NCBI GenBank assembly: GCA_963854835.1
Contig: OY978525.1
Coordinates: 27,985,253-28,049,252, forward strand
DNA length: 64,000 nt
Direction of reading: 5' to 3'
Source: Megamerina dolium
Lineage: Eukaryota > Arthropoda > Insecta > Diptera > Megamerinidae
Shown piece after piece: positions 1 to 14,228 of this stretch (the first letter of the stretch is position 1; the number at the start of each line of letters is the position of its first letter). A model generated the notes under the pieces. The model worked only from the letters and a program-made list of their open reading frames with translations, was not told where the DNA came from and ran no database searches. The position numbers and the translations under genes are program-made.

Positions 1-779
1 GGTCGTTTACCAACGTTTACATCTTAGCTATCAGAAATAACTGAAAAAGTTTTATTATATGTGAGTTGTATCCCTGTTCCTATACGGCTTTGTCCTTAGT
101 GCTCTGTCTTTTTAATACAAACCCAGTGGATTGAGTACAGTCTCGATCCACTTTACTCTCTTGTACACATAAAATTTATGCTGACATTTAAGCTAAAATT
201 CGACCACAGGCTATTACGTTACAGCGTAGTCATATCAAACGTACATTTATATATGAGATTATATAACCGAGAATATTTATATACTCAATATATGATACGT
301 CTATACTACATGTAGTGTATTAACAACGTTTACATCGACATACTCGTTGGATATAAAATATTTCATTTTGTGTAAATGAGTTGTGGCTTTGCCATAAACA
401 AATATGTACATGCAAGGACGTTTATTAGCGAAGGAATATCTAAATACAACCATCGTTGAAAATGTACACTGCAATGCAATATATTCGGATTCCCTAAAAA
501 TATTACGACTCAAGAGATATTCATTCCTAAGCCAGACAGCTTTCAAGAAAAAACCTAAAAATCTTATTTTTTATGGTGAAATTGTTTCAATGATTATTAT
601 AAAAAATTTGAAATGATTTGTTGGAAAATAATGATATTCTAAATATAAATTTGCCGACGTTTTCAAAAATATGGAAATTTTATATGTGAACTAAGTTTAT
701 TTGGAGACAGTTTTGATGAATAAAAAAAGATTCATAAAGGTTCATTAAAAGGAATATTATGTTTTAATTGAACCAAATT
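1..779. other. AT-rich intergenic DNA, no gene recognised
   Basis: Short open frames occur on both strands near 300-616, but they overlap each other in antisense, are below 85 codons and show no recognisable motif. I treat them as chance. Nothing else stands out. Confidence 0.6.
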
Positions 780-1465
780 ATATTCTAAGGAAAAATTTAC
801 TTATTAGATGAAGTCATGACCAAAATAAGCTTGCTCATTCGTTAGCAAATAGAATCGTATTACTTTCGGCTTCATATTTTCGCGAGCAATTTCTGAAAAC
901 ATACATACGGAAGCATTAGTTTCTATAGGTAGCAGTAATTTCTATTCGATTCAGCCAACTTTATATTTTCGTACTCAAAACGTGTAAATATATATATGGA
1001 AGCATAAATTTGTATGGGAGGTAGGGGTGGTATCTAACCGATTCAACTAGTTTTTGAATATGTCGCTTAATTGGTAAATAGAATTGTATGTACCAAATTG
1101 ATAACTTTGAATTTTCGCTCACACAGTGTTAGAACACCCTTTCTACAACATACTCAAATTTGCTAATATTGTATATCTGTCCCATAACTTGGCTAACTTT
1201 ACATCTACTTCGATAGCTTTATATTTTCGCAAACAAAGTAGTAATTTTCATCCAAATTCGCCTATGTTATTTACAAACTTGTTCGTTCATTGGTGAATAA
1301 GTAATAACTTACGCATTTTGAGCTCAATTGCTGTTTAATTACAGCGGTTAAACAAGCAAATAGTGATTATTTTATATTTTACCATTTATACAATTATAAG
1401 TATAACATATGTACTTGTCGATATCTGTCACCTCTCCTTAACTCTTTCGAGCATAAGTTATAAAA
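780..1465 (-). repeat. Diverged internal-repeat element, inverted relative of the 61.8-63.07 kb repeat
   Basis: A phrase resembling ctttatattttcg recurs near 871, 959, 1104 and 1206. Around 1010-1030 lies tgtatgggaggtagg, the reverse complement of cctacctcccataca found near 62,725. Read on the minus strand, the high-coordinate end (about 1462 downwards) begins ttataacttatgctcgaaag, which resembles ttataccctgtactcaaaga at 61,801. I infer an old copy of the same non-autonomous repeat family in the opposite orientation. It has no coding capacity. The boundaries are approximate. Confidence 0.45.
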
Positions 1466-1724
1466 AGGTCCCCATCACAAAAAGGCCCGCAAAATTGTTC
1501 CAAATTTTGCATGCATTTTCCGTCAAGTTTACTGCTTAATATCGAATGAAATAATATCAAAAATTTTAGGAATAATGTCAAAAATCTAGTGCCCTACATC
1601 TTTTCGATATTGGTTCAAGAATTTGCAATATTGTTGGAAGAAATAATTGTTTAATATTATTGCAATAAAATTTCCACATTAATTCATTCGGTATTAATTC
1701 AAGTAGCCATATACCATGACCATA

Positions 1725-2300
1725 TACAAGGTGCGACTAATATGTATTAAGACTCAAACCATATCTCAGCAACCAAGCGCACCATCTATGTACATGCGTT
1801 TTGAAGCTTCAACCTTCCTCTACTAATTGTCAAAATTTCATGGCATTTGGTTAACATTTAATGTTTATTGACATTCATTTTACAAAACACGTGTTCGTTT
1901 GATGTTGAAATTTTAACATGAAATTTAAAATGAAATTTAACACACAGCACTCATTGTTCGTCAATTTTTGGCTCGGAATCTGGTCTGTGTGTTGAATCAC
2001 CCGCGGTATTCACCTGATGTGGCACCGTGCGACTTCTTTTTGTTCCCAAAACTGAAATTGAAGTTGAAAGGATGCTTTTTTGATGACATTCAGACCATAC
2101 AACGGGCTTCGACGAGGGCACTGGAGGCAATTCCGAAAAATGAGCTGGAACACGCGTTTGAATCACTATTAAATCGATGTAACAAGTGTATTGAATCAGG
2201 AAGAGAATATTTCGAATAAATATACCGAAAAATTAGCAGATATCGTATTTTAATTGTGTTTTCTAGAGGCTGTCTTAATACATATTTGTCACACCTTGTA
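1725..2300 (+). mobile_element. Internally deleted mariner-like element (576 bp) with ITRs
   Basis: Terminal inverted repeats of about 29 bp lie at 1725-1753 (tacaaggtgcgactaatatg...) and 2272-2300, matching at roughly 27 of 29 positions, with TA dinucleotides directly outside at 1723-1724 and 2301-2302. TA target duplication and a transposase fragment between the ITRs are the signature of the IS630-Tc1-mariner superfamily. The element is less than half the usual 1.3 kb because the N-terminal two thirds of the transposase is missing. Confidence 0.85.
1968..2219 (+). pseudogene. Mariner transposase, C-terminal fragment
   Basis: An 83-residue open frame contains HPRYSPDVAPCDFFLFPKLK, the conserved block around the third catalytic Asp (the D of APCDFFLF) of mariner transposases. 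It continues through the usual C-terminal pattern (IPKNELEHAFE, then NKCIESGREYFE) to a natural stop. The upstream DNA-binding domain and the first two catalytic Asp residues are absent, so no active protein can be made. The frame is open only because this remnant has not yet picked up stops. It sits inside the ITR-bounded 1725-2300 element. Confidence 0.85.
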
Positions 2301-4680
2301 TAATTCTCAAGGTTAAAATCTCTTAACCTGCTGCTCGAAGATCACCTTAATAAATATTGCTGAGGTTCAAATAAAGGTCTATAAATCATATAATCTATAT
2401 GTCATCTATTGGAAGAAATAATTGGTGTTCTCCGGCAAATTGACAAATTAGTGTAACATCCTAATGCAGCAGAATTTTAAAATTGCTGATACCTATATTC
2501 TTCTGTCTGTTCCAAAAAATGTTCAACTCTTTTCAATATTACATGAATTTTGCTGACTGAATGGGTTAATAATTTATATGCTTTTGAAAGAGATCTGGGA
2601 TATATCTTAGGAGATGTCATATGAGCTCTATTTACATTAGCAAATATAGAGACACCAAATAATCCAGTCTTGCTTTTAATATTAAATTTAAATAGATTTT
2701 AAACGTAGGTATTGTATTTATATTATCCAATTGCGAATGACAGAACGTGGTATGAATGTGGTATTACTCTTTTTAAAGTTTTGTAAATGGAGTCAATTTA
2801 CTTGGCGAGGTAACGAGTATATGGGAATTCTGGGCCATTGAAGTTGCAACGCGGGAATTGACATCAACTATAAGTATAGTAGACCTGATATTTGATTCTT
2901 TATACTTGATACCAGATATCATGTACCAGCTATTAGATATTAGTTGTCGGATCTAAGGCAGCCAGAACAATGCAATCATTTTATGCTTAAACATACTGGA
3001 AGAGATGTTTGATCATAGTTGCTTGTAATGGCCAACGCTAATTATTTAAATTTTCTGAATGGCATCCCGTATATTTCCTGCGGAAATCCACTCAGGGCCG
3101 AAGTTATTATCATTGTGAGACAAACAAAGGACAAGTGAAATTATTGGACAAACAAACAATTAAAAAAATATACAAATGCGAAAAAAGAATTAGTCTGCAT
3201 AATAAAGTCTTTTGAACCACAATTCATTCAAAGATTGATCAGAACCATTAGATTAAATGAAATTGTTTCTCCCACGTTTCATCCATATGGATAGAGGTAT
3301 TGACCTCTATATTATCTACTAGCTTTTTTACTTTTTAAAAATATTATATGTGTATATACATCAGTGTATATACATACTTTTATATATATTAAAATACTCA
3401 CACAAACACGTAATTTTGAAGTTACGTATCAGTATATTCATCTTCATATAGAAAAAAATAATTTCAAGATGGTTGCTACCTATTCAATCACTTCAATTAC
3501 TTTACATTTTAAGCATAGTAATTCATTAATGATTACACACTTATTTCCAAAATGGATTTCTATGAAAAATGATATTATTATCGTTTAACCAACACTTACA
3601 AAATTTAAAATTTGTGGTGTTGTAACAGTAGTATGCTATCCACAGTATGTATCGTATGTATATAAATTGCATATGTAAGATGCATACGAGTATATGAATT
3701 ATTGACGTGCATTCAATATTCTCTATATTCCCATTTATTGCTTTCATTTGTACATGCTTATAAGTTATATTAATATTGTATGCATGAGGTATTATTACAA
3801 CTTCATTTACTTCACCTTTATTACAACACTTTGAGATGAATCCGCAAAGAGATGTAACAGAAAGTTCAGCATAAAAAAAAACCGATACACTTGATTTGCA
3901 ATATGTAGCAAATTGATTGCAAATTCAGAGAATAATGTTTAACTAATTTGCAATACGTTTCAATTGGCTTTCAGCAAAATTGCAAAAAGTTCAAAGTAAC
4001 ATACGAGTACATATATCCATTTCTGCACAGAGAAATAAATAGTTGGAAGAATATTTACTGTTTAGTTTACTATTTCCTATATTATTATTTTTTTTTTTTT
4101 CATTTTACGAAAAACGTATAAGGATGTTGCACTATTATTCAGGTTCTTCAATTTATCTACAAGTTACTATTAATTTTATTGGTAGCATTGCTGATAGTAC
4201 GAATAGTATGAAAAGTTGTTACCATATGTGGGTAGTAGTATCATATTTATGTAAGAATAAATGTGTACACTGTCGATATATGTTCCAAATATGAGCATAT
4301 CTTTTGTGCTTATCAAAGAATCATCCATGTAATAGTTAACCTGCTGAACAAGACTTTATGTCTTGAATCAGGATAAATGGTGTTCGGATGGCACAACGCT
4401 GAGAAAAACTTCTCATTTTAAAGAAAGTAAATGGTAGGATTGTGGTTGGAGCAAGTGGCTTCGTATTGAGCTCAAAATTCACAATAATGGGACAAAAACC
4501 ACTAATATCATCACTTCAGCCCAGGGGTGCTCCTTGAGAGGTAAGACGTATGATTAACTATAATTACACTCTATCTCTATCCCTTAAAGGTCTGCACTAG
4601 AAAATTTACGTTTCTATAAAATAAGCTCCCTGAGAGTCCTCTTATTGGATGACCATAGGCGGTAAGTATTGTTTGGGAAA
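2301..4680. other. Intergenic stretch, unclassified
   Basis: No sustained open frame or recognised domain on either strand. Around 3,010-3,280 the plus strand has a discontinuous run of sense codons that suggests a decayed mobile-element ORF, but I could not assign a family. The 4,330-4,660 part has less AT-rich sequence directly before a SINE and could be retroelement 3' UTR. This is not supported by any motif. Confidence 0.4.
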
Positions 4681-5011
4681 ATAAAAAATAAAATAAATAA
4701 ATATGTGGCACTTATAAGCCCCAAAGGGCTCTTTGGCCGATTTTCTCTTCACGCACTATTGTGGGTGTTTAATTTAGGACAATATTAGAAGGGACCTACT
4801 TACTACATCACTTTTTCTGAGCTTTGTCACAGAGATCTCTTAGAAGCTTTTCCATGGCAAATTGTTATTGCCGGAAGAATTACCAATTGCTCGTCGACAG
4901 AAGGGCACCGTTCGAGAGAAAAGCTTTTCGATAATACATTTATGTTTCAGCGATGAATTGAACCCACGACCTACAGATCAGAAGGCCAACACACTAACCA
5001 CTGTGCTATGG
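4681..5011 (-). mobile_element. tRNA-derived SINE, type A tail
   Basis: Read on the minus strand it starts with a tRNA-like head at about 5011 (agcacagtggttagtgtg, then the B-box-like gggttcaatt). It continues through the family body and ends with the type A hairpin (gagccctttggggctt) and a (TATTT)n tail at 4681-4705. The A box is degraded (agcacagtgg instead of tagctcagtgg), and about 30 bp of the body between the tgatgtcac and gtaggtccc blocks is missing. No clear target duplication. Confidence 0.85.
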
Positions 5012-5577
5012 AAAAATATTATGAATGGAAAATTATTATGAGTCGGTCATACAGTTGTCCTCTTTCAAGTTGATTTCCAGGCAGCTATGGCAATATTTGT
5101 TAAATTTCCATTAAAAATTAAAAACATTTTCGTAACTTCCTCATAAATGCTCATAATTTAAATATTTATCGTTAAATAATTAGTTCTAAGCAAAAATAAT
5201 AAAGCAAAAATTATATTTTTCCCGATATTTCTAAATTGACTTACGATGATAACTTTGGTCCAAAAAAAGGAAGTTTTCTTCATATTATGTAGCCTTGTAT
5301 ATAAACGACTGGACTGGTTGAAAATATTCTTAAGAGTATTTGTGAACCTGTTAGATTATCTTCATTTTGTCCCCATTACGATCAGATTGATAGTTTCTGC
5401 TTCGAATATGGTCTAAAAAATAAAATTTCTTTGGAAGAAAACTCGCAAAATAATTTTTTTACTTATATCCCGAAAATCCGACAGCTAGAAAGTTCTTTTA
5501 ATGAATTTAAGGGACCCCATTCGATAAAATGTTATTATTTCGAGCATTTGTAATGTTGTTGGGCTTCAATTAGCCTT
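5012..5577. other. Intergenic stretch, nothing recognised
   Basis: AT-rich sequence between two SINE copies. No ORF, repeat or structural RNA was recognised. Confidence 0.5.
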
Positions 5578-6636
5578 ATTGGCTGTAACAAACAAACCCT
5601 TTGTAAAAGCATAACATAGCTTCTAAAAGGACTCTGGGACAAAGTGAAGAAAAAGTGATGTCGCAAGAGTTATGCCGTGCAGAGCCGGCTAAAATAAGTG
5701 GGTCCCTTCTAATACTTACTTACTTACTTATTTGGCCATAACAACCGAATATCGATTTAGGCCGAAAATAACATGCTTCGCCAGCCATCTCTGTTCTTCC
5801 CTAACTGGCGCCAGTTAGAAATTCCAAGCGCCGTCAGGTTCTCCAGTACTTGGTCTTTCCACCGGAGGTTAAGTCTTCCTCTTCTGCGTCGTCCTCCAGC
5901 GGGTTCCGAATATAACACCTTCTTAGCTGGAGCGTGTTCTTCCATTCGCTCGACATGACCTAGCCAGCGCAGCCGCTGGATTTTGATGCGCTTTACTATG
6001 TCAATATCAGCATACAGCTCGTACAGCTCATGGTTGTTCCTTATTCGGTACTCGCCACCAACGTAAATAGGTCCAAAGATCTTGCGTAGGACTTTTCTCT
6101 CGAAAACCCCAAGCATTCGCTCGTCCGAGGTGGAAATTGTCCAGGCTTCAGCGCCATATGTTAGGACAGGCATGATGAGAGACTTGTAGAGTGTAGTTTT
6201 CGTTCTTCGACTCGACTTCTCAATTGCTTACTCAGCGCAAAGTAACACCTGTTAGCAAGAGTTATCCTACGCATGATCTCCAAGCTGACGTCATTACTGC
6301 TGTTAATGCTGGTTACAAGATAGACAAAGTCCCTTACTACTTCAAAAGCGTAGTTGTCAACAGTGACGTGCTGTACAAGACGCCGGGACTCTTTGTTTGT
6401 TGACACTAGATACTTCGTCTTGCCCTCGTTCACCGTAAGACCCATCTGACGCGACTCTTTTTCCAACTCTGACTCTGACTGCTCGCGTGTTCGTGCCGAT
6501 TATGTCAATATCGTCGGCATACGCTAACAGCATGACACTTTTGTTGAAGATGAACACGCACAACAATGGAAGAGAAACTTGGCAAAAGCGCCCTTCGGGG
6601 CTTATAAGTGCAAGATATTTATTTATTTATTATTAG
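5578..6636 (+). mobile_element. Type A SINE split by a LINE insertion
   Basis: The SINE body without its tRNA head runs from about 5578 to 5724 and stops inside cccttctaatact. The rest resumes at about 6552 with cacgcacaacaatgg, then the type A hairpin (gcccttcggggcttataag) and the (ATTT)n tail to 6636. The 827 bp in between is LINE sequence on the opposite strand. About 12 bp of SINE sequence expected at the junction is missing, so the insertion came with a small deletion or the ends have eroded. Confidence 0.8.
5725..6551 (-). pseudogene. 5'-truncated non-LTR retrotransposon, RT C-terminal part
   Basis: Three overlapping minus-strand frames (6357-6566, 6161-6466, 5757-6173) join into one degraded reverse transcriptase end. 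The first contains AYADDIDIIG, the catalytic YADD box. The second carries the downstream MGLTVNEGKTKYLVS block. The third has LTYGAEAWTIS, ERKVLRKIFGPI and RLRWLGHVERM, followed by WKDQVLENL near the end, typical of the C-terminal region of endonuclease-type LINEs common in arthropods. At least two frameshifts separate the pieces. The element ends at 5725 in a short (AAGT)n run (plus strand tacttacttactt), as a microsatellite-type LINE tail would, and is 5'-truncated at about 6551. The clade is left unresolved. It lies inside a SINE. Confidence 0.85.
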
Positions 6637-9092
6637 GAAAAAATGTTTACCTCATAATTACTGCTAAAATATTGAAATTGTACCACTGGAAAAAGTTTGG
6701 AAACATTGAATGTTCTTAATGCCCAAATGGATACTCAAAGTGACCACCTTTTCACCTAGAGTTAATACTTAAGACTCAAAAGTTATGTCATACAACGGCT
6801 ATACCTTCAGTATTAGGACCATAAAATTTAATCTGTTTTTCTAACAACAAAATGTCAAAATTACAGAGTTTTGATACGAGTGCGCGGTTTTCTTGCTTCA
6901 TATATCATGATCGGACTAATGCAGTACGAAAATGTGTGTATGTACCAAATGTACAATTATTATAGTAATCACATTGCACAATGGATCACTCGTGATGGTA
7001 ATGCTATCTCTTTACAACCATATCATTCTGTTAGTCGATTTCTTTTCATATTCGCAAATTCTATTAGTACAAGTGCCTACTATCAACTCGGATATTAATT
7101 CGCATTGTCATTTTTGCCCTCATTCGATAGTTTTCATAGACGTATGTAAATTGATTGATTCAAGCAACATATCATACATACCTTATTATATAGACAGTTC
7201 AGTATAGAAGTAGTCAAATGAAAAGTACTCATCATATCGTACTATTTGCTCATATAGATTATTCTCAAGCAATTTACATACTACATAAATTCATGTGCAT
7301 CCGGCAGGCATTTGAAGCACATAAAATTCAATGCGAGGTAATGATGAGAAAAGCAGCAATAATGTATTGAACAGGCGAAAAAGGCTATGGTGGTTATTCT
7401 CAGCACATGGCTGTTAGATACCATAAGTGTAGTCCAATTGGCAATGCTGTATGGTGCGTTTGATAAGTTGATGGTTAGTGGTTTCCTAATGTGATATTTT
7501 GATATAAGAAAGGCACATCGTTATCTCTGATCTATCATTGACCATTCCCGATTCTCTAAGGGCGTAGAGCAATTAAATGACTATAGAAGATGATCGAACA
7601 AAACATCGAATATTAGGTTCAATACAAAAACACTTAAACCACTTAGGCAGAGAGGTCCCGATTGTATTTTCCCCAATTTACAAACTAATAGCATTTTCTT
7701 TATATTTTTGTTGGTATAAAGTGCCTAAATTTGAAGCGAATTTTAGAAATTACGAAAAATTTGTATGTAAGTAAGTATGTCCCAAATAGTCTTTATGCTA
7801 CGTTACAGGGCTAATGCATATTACTGCAATATAGAATATAACTCTATGAATGTTACAACCCCATAACCAGTACACTCATAAGAATGCTCATAAACAGATG
7901 ATGCGCTTTGTTGCCGTTTATCACAAATAGTAAAAGAATCTACATACGAGTATATACGAATCGATATGTGCTATATATGCTTTGCTACTGGCACGACTAT
8001 ATCAAGTCATTCAATATGAATTGGCAGTACCATCAATTTTGGTTTTGAGTTCATCAATAACGCATAATACATTTATATACCATACTATAGCAATACATAT
8101 GATCGAAGCAGGCAAGCAGTAGCAATAATAACAAGAACAACAACACGAATAAGAACATTATTCGTAGGAAAAAGTATGCATATGTTCATGTTGCAGTAAA
8201 CATCATATGTACGAATATGTTGCAGCATCATGACATCTTGTTCATTTTCTATACGCATGCATGCATTTGCATATAAGCTTCCATACACATGCATTTAATA
8301 CTGCATGCCTTCAGATGTAAGAGCATAGCTATGTATGTATATATGTGTGCTTATGTATTATTATTGCATCCTGTATTGCTTTGTGAATCTTGTAAACACT
8401 TTGCAGTTATACATACCAGTTGTCGGATCCTCCTCATAGATGTCTTCGTCGTCGTCGTCGTCATCATCGTCTGCAGTCAGGATATGAGTGGTTTAAACAG
8501 TTTTATATTGTTGTTGTTGTTGTTGCTGTTGTTGTTATTGATACACATATGTTCACATATAGACAGTAAGCTATATCCGTTTATGCACGCATACACACAT
8601 ATATCACATGTATGTTTTCATATACATTCATACTCGTATGTGTGATGAACCGAAAATGATAGATGTTTGACTTAAATCATTCTTCTCATAGGTACGAAGG
8701 TTTCATTGTAGCTGCCAAATACAAACAAATGTCTCAATCAAATAGCAATTGTTCTCCACCAGACCAGTTATTAATGGACATCAGGCAAAAAATTTACCTG
8801 CCTTACCATACACGTACATATGGAAAATGCTATAAAGCACTCAATAAGGTTTTTTTTTTCAATAAACAGCTGATTGCATTTTTAAGCTTATGTTTCATAA
8901 ACTTTACAAATCAAATTATTGCTTTAGTATTTAAATATCATCCTTCCAACATGTTTACTTTACTTAGCTTTTTTTGAATAACTTATGGACAGTCGAATTC
9001 AAGGGCCGCTTTCTTTAAGAATTCTCTAGTTCTAGTTACTTAAATCTAGTATATTACGTAGTAACAATTTTTAGTTCATTTAACACTAACAC
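6637..9092. other. Intergenic stretch with short open frames only
   Basis: Several 60-118 codon frames occur, but they are low-complexity (one at 8289-8645 is driven by CGT and TTG microsatellites) and none shows a domain. I see no gene. Confidence 0.5.
8444..8540. repeat. Trinucleotide microsatellites (CGT/CAT)n and (TTG)n
   Basis: A run of cgt units passing into cat units lies at about 8444-8472, and ttg units with one ctg interruption lie at about 8508-8540. They produce poly-Val/Leu in the overlapping frame, which is not evidence of coding. Confidence 0.9.
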
Positions 9093-9376
9093 TAGCGTAC
9101 TAGCGTTGGCCTTCTGATACATAGGTTGTGGGTTCAATTCCCGGCTGCGGCAACTTTCGAACGGTGTCCACCCATTGGAAGTAATTGGCAATTTTTCTGG
9201 CAGTAATAATTTGCCATGAAAAATGCTTCTTAAAATGCTTCTTCTTTCTTCTCAGAAAAAGTGATGTCATAAGGATTCTTCCGTTCGGAACCGGCTAATA
9301 TAAGTAGACCCCTTCTAATACTGTTCAAATTTAACACGCACAACAATATTGGAAAAGAAGCTCTGTGGACAATGTG
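9093..9376 (+). mobile_element. tRNA-derived SINE, truncated at both ends
   Basis: It begins inside the tRNA-like head (gttggccttctgatac), has a good B-box-like segment (gggttcaattccc, 9129-9141), and runs through the body to cacgcacaacaatattgg and aagctctgtgg. The type A or B tail is missing, so the subfamily cannot be set. A short duplication of cttctt units lies at about 9225-9255. Confidence 0.85.
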
Positions 9377-9394
9377 AATATCACAGTTTACTAG

Positions 9395-9599
9395 TTAATA
9401 TAGCTCCCATACAAATTCCGGAAATTTTAAAAGTTTAATTACAGTTTATTATCTATGACAATCATATTTGGCACGAAGATTAATGCAGCTTTAATGCAGC
9501 TCTAACGTAGCTTCCATAAAAGTGATTGTGGCGATCCTTTTGAATGTTGCAATATACCCCTAAAAAGTAAGCAAATAAGCAAAGTGTATGCAGGGTATA
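9395..9599 (+). mobile_element. DINE-1-like element, 3' fragment
   Basis: The fragment contains tatagctcccatacaaatt, the recurrent phrase of the long copies at 40.2-41.5 and 47.2-48.8 kb. It ends in an exact copy of their 13-bp subterminal inverted repeat tatgcagggtata at 9587-9599. The stem-loop that normally follows is absent. Confidence 0.6.
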
Positions 9600-10204
9600 A
9601 ATCGGATAAATATATAAACAATATTTTATAGCAAAAACAAGTATTAATTCCTTTAACATGCATCAATCAACTCTTTAGCAAATATATAATTCTTCAATCC
9701 TCCATACAGTTAAAAATTGATCTGCAAAATCTTATGTGGGAGATGATATACAGCAAAACTAAGTCCACATAACCATTGCAATATGTCAGATCAGATAAAA
9801 TACATAGCCAGCAAGTATTTGCTTCATTGGATTCCTGTTTTAGAAGGGAATATTTTTATATTCTCTGATAATTACTTACGTTTTATAACTTTGTTGGTTA
9901 GGTCAATAAGTTCCAACCTCGTGCACATCCAATTAAATTTTTTAACGGATCCAGATGTTATTCTTGAGATGTTGAGAATTTGAGGAAATATGCTTTCTAC
10001 CTTCAGTGGTATATGATTTTTAAAAAAGTTTTAGTTGGATCGCAATTATATTTTTAGAATAAGACTGAGAAGGTATTACGGTCTAAATAAAAAATTTGAG
10101 TAGTCTAATATTGATTCGATTTGGATGCCTCAGGAAAGTCATATTGAATCCACAAAATCCTCTAGTCTTGGTTTTGAAGATAAAGAATATGCCAATTCTA
10201 TTTT
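9600..10204. other. Intergenic stretch, nothing recognised
   Basis: AT-rich DNA between two DINE-1-like fragments of the same orientation. The order of the fragments (a 3' piece followed by a 5' piece) shows they are not the two ends of one element. No feature seen. Confidence 0.5.
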
Positions 10205-10495
10205 TATACCCTGCATAAGCATATGCAAGGTTTGCGAGTATTCATTTCTGTCAGATGTTTGAAACCACTTGAAGGAATCTCCGGAGATATAGAAAGATAT
10301 ATATATATATTCTTGATCAGCGTCGCCATCAGTATGTCTGTCACCTGGTTGATTCGCACGATAACTTGAGCAAATATTGAGCTATTTTGACGAAATTTGG
10401 CATAAGTAATTTATGATCCAAGGTACGGAGGAGAATGATATTGGGCCTGATCGGTCAACCGCCACACCCACACAGAGCTTTGAAGCTTAGATATG
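10205..10495 (+). mobile_element. DINE-1-like element, 5' fragment
   Basis: It starts with the 13-bp repeat tataccctgcata (10205-10217). It then follows the long copies through ccacttgaaggaatctccgg, the gatcagcgtcg block, tctgtcacctgg and cgcacgataacttgagc, and on to about 10495. The (GTCC)n core is reduced to a remnant (gtatgtctgtc). It is truncated before the internal 298-bp repeats. Confidence 0.8.
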
Positions 10496-10626
10496 CTAAG
10501 TATATAAAGTACAATGTATGCTTTTAGCACTAATGACAGTGTACATAAGTAGAAAAAGAGCGAGAGATAATAGAGAGGTGAGTATGTAGATGACAATTTA
10601 GTGATAGCAAAGATAAGGTAAAAATC

Positions 10627-13059
<2,433 letters not shown>

Positions 13060-13690
13060 GAGAATTTTTTTTTTTATTAAACAAACAAAAGAAAGTCCAG
13101 CCCCCTCTGGCAGAAATAAAACAAAACTCTGGCAAACCGATGGTTGGAAGTTACTACAGAAAATTTACATTTGAGAACATTAAGATCCAGAGAGACCACT
13201 GATTGTTCCAAAAAATCGTGCATTCGAAACTGGGTTGAAAATTATAGATGTTTGTGAGCGCTTTTTCGGATAAAATAAACAAATGAAAGGTCAAACCCTC
13301 TCTCATAGCTCAAAACATAATACTTTGTCAAAGAGATGTTTCTATTTTACAACAAAAAAAGACTACAAAATATCTGTGAGCCTATTTGAGGTCGTACAGA
13401 ATGCACAATTCCGAGCATTAGAATCCGCCGAATGTACTGCCAGAATTGTCTATTCGGAACTCGGATGTAGATGCTAATGAAATACCGCACTCGCATCCAC
13501 ATTATAAAAACTCAAGAATCGATGAAATGCTTGACAGTATTATTTTCATTTAAGTAAGCGAATAAAATGTAGAGCTCTCCCTCACATTGCAAAATTCAAC
13601 CCTTTTGCAATACACAGCTTAGAGCGTTCAAATCCGGAAGCTGTGTTTGCTCGGTCCAAAAAATTTTCTATTCGGAACTATTCACAATTG
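13060..13690. repeat. Diverged tandem repeat, about 3 units of 210-230 bp
   Basis: A block ending in a phrase like tccaaaaaattttctattcgg followed by aac recurs near 13,206, 13,437 and 13,651. A second phrase resembling aataaaatAaaca...ctctc recurs before each. Spacings of about 230 and 215 bp indicate an old tandem array. Its translation (13,283-13,477) has no recognisable domain. No known family was recognised. Confidence 0.5.
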
Positions 13691-13919
13691 TCTTTATTTA
13701 CCCCTATCGTATAAAATTTATTTTGTTATAAAATTTCAATATCTCCAGTTTTGTAGAGGAGCCTTCCTAACGGGTGGAGGTAGACTTTAAGTATGCTTGA
13801 AAAAAATTTTAGAAAAGAAAATAAATAGGGGTCGGTCATACATCTTTTACTAGTCTATGGTCAATTTCTGGGCAATTATATCAAATTAGATTGGATTTTA
13901 TTATTTAAATTTGATAATA

Positions 13920-14228
13920 GTGCCGTAGCCTAGTAGATAGTCTATTGGTCTTCTGATCTGTAGGTCAAGGGTTCAATCCCCAGCTGAAGCATAAATTTAA
14001 TGTCGAAAAAAATGTTCTTTCGAATGGTACCTACCTGTCGGCAAGCAATTGACAATTCTTCCGGCAGTAACATTTGCCATGGAAAAGTTTCTAAAAGAAC
14101 TCTGTGACAAAGCTGAGAAAAAATTATGTCACAAGGTTTCTGCCCTTCAGAACCGGTTAAAATAAGTATGTCCCTTCTAATACTGCCCAAAATTTAAGAC
14201 GCACAACAGTACTGAGAAAAAAGTAGAA
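13920..14228 (+). mobile_element. tRNA-derived SINE, tail missing
   Basis: The head is tgccgtagcctagtagatag with an altered A box, and a B-box-like gggttcaatcccc lies near 13,969. The whole body to gacgcacaacagtactgag is present. It stops there, lacking the 3' tail, so the subfamily is uncertain. Confidence 0.85.

Noticed and set aside
3010..3280. Possible LTR-retrotransposon (copia/gypsy) pol fragment
   Set aside because: Only a discontinuous run of sense codons; no HHCC, DDE, RT or protease motif was found.
8289..8645. 118-codon frame with hydrophobic stretches
   Set aside because: Val/Leu runs come from CGT and TTG microsatellites; no other coding evidence.
13942..14190. 82-codon minus-strand frame, and similar ones at 15,348, 34,433 and 34,569
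   Set aside because: All are antisense readings of SINE copies; the same pseudo-protein recurs wherever the SINE occurs.
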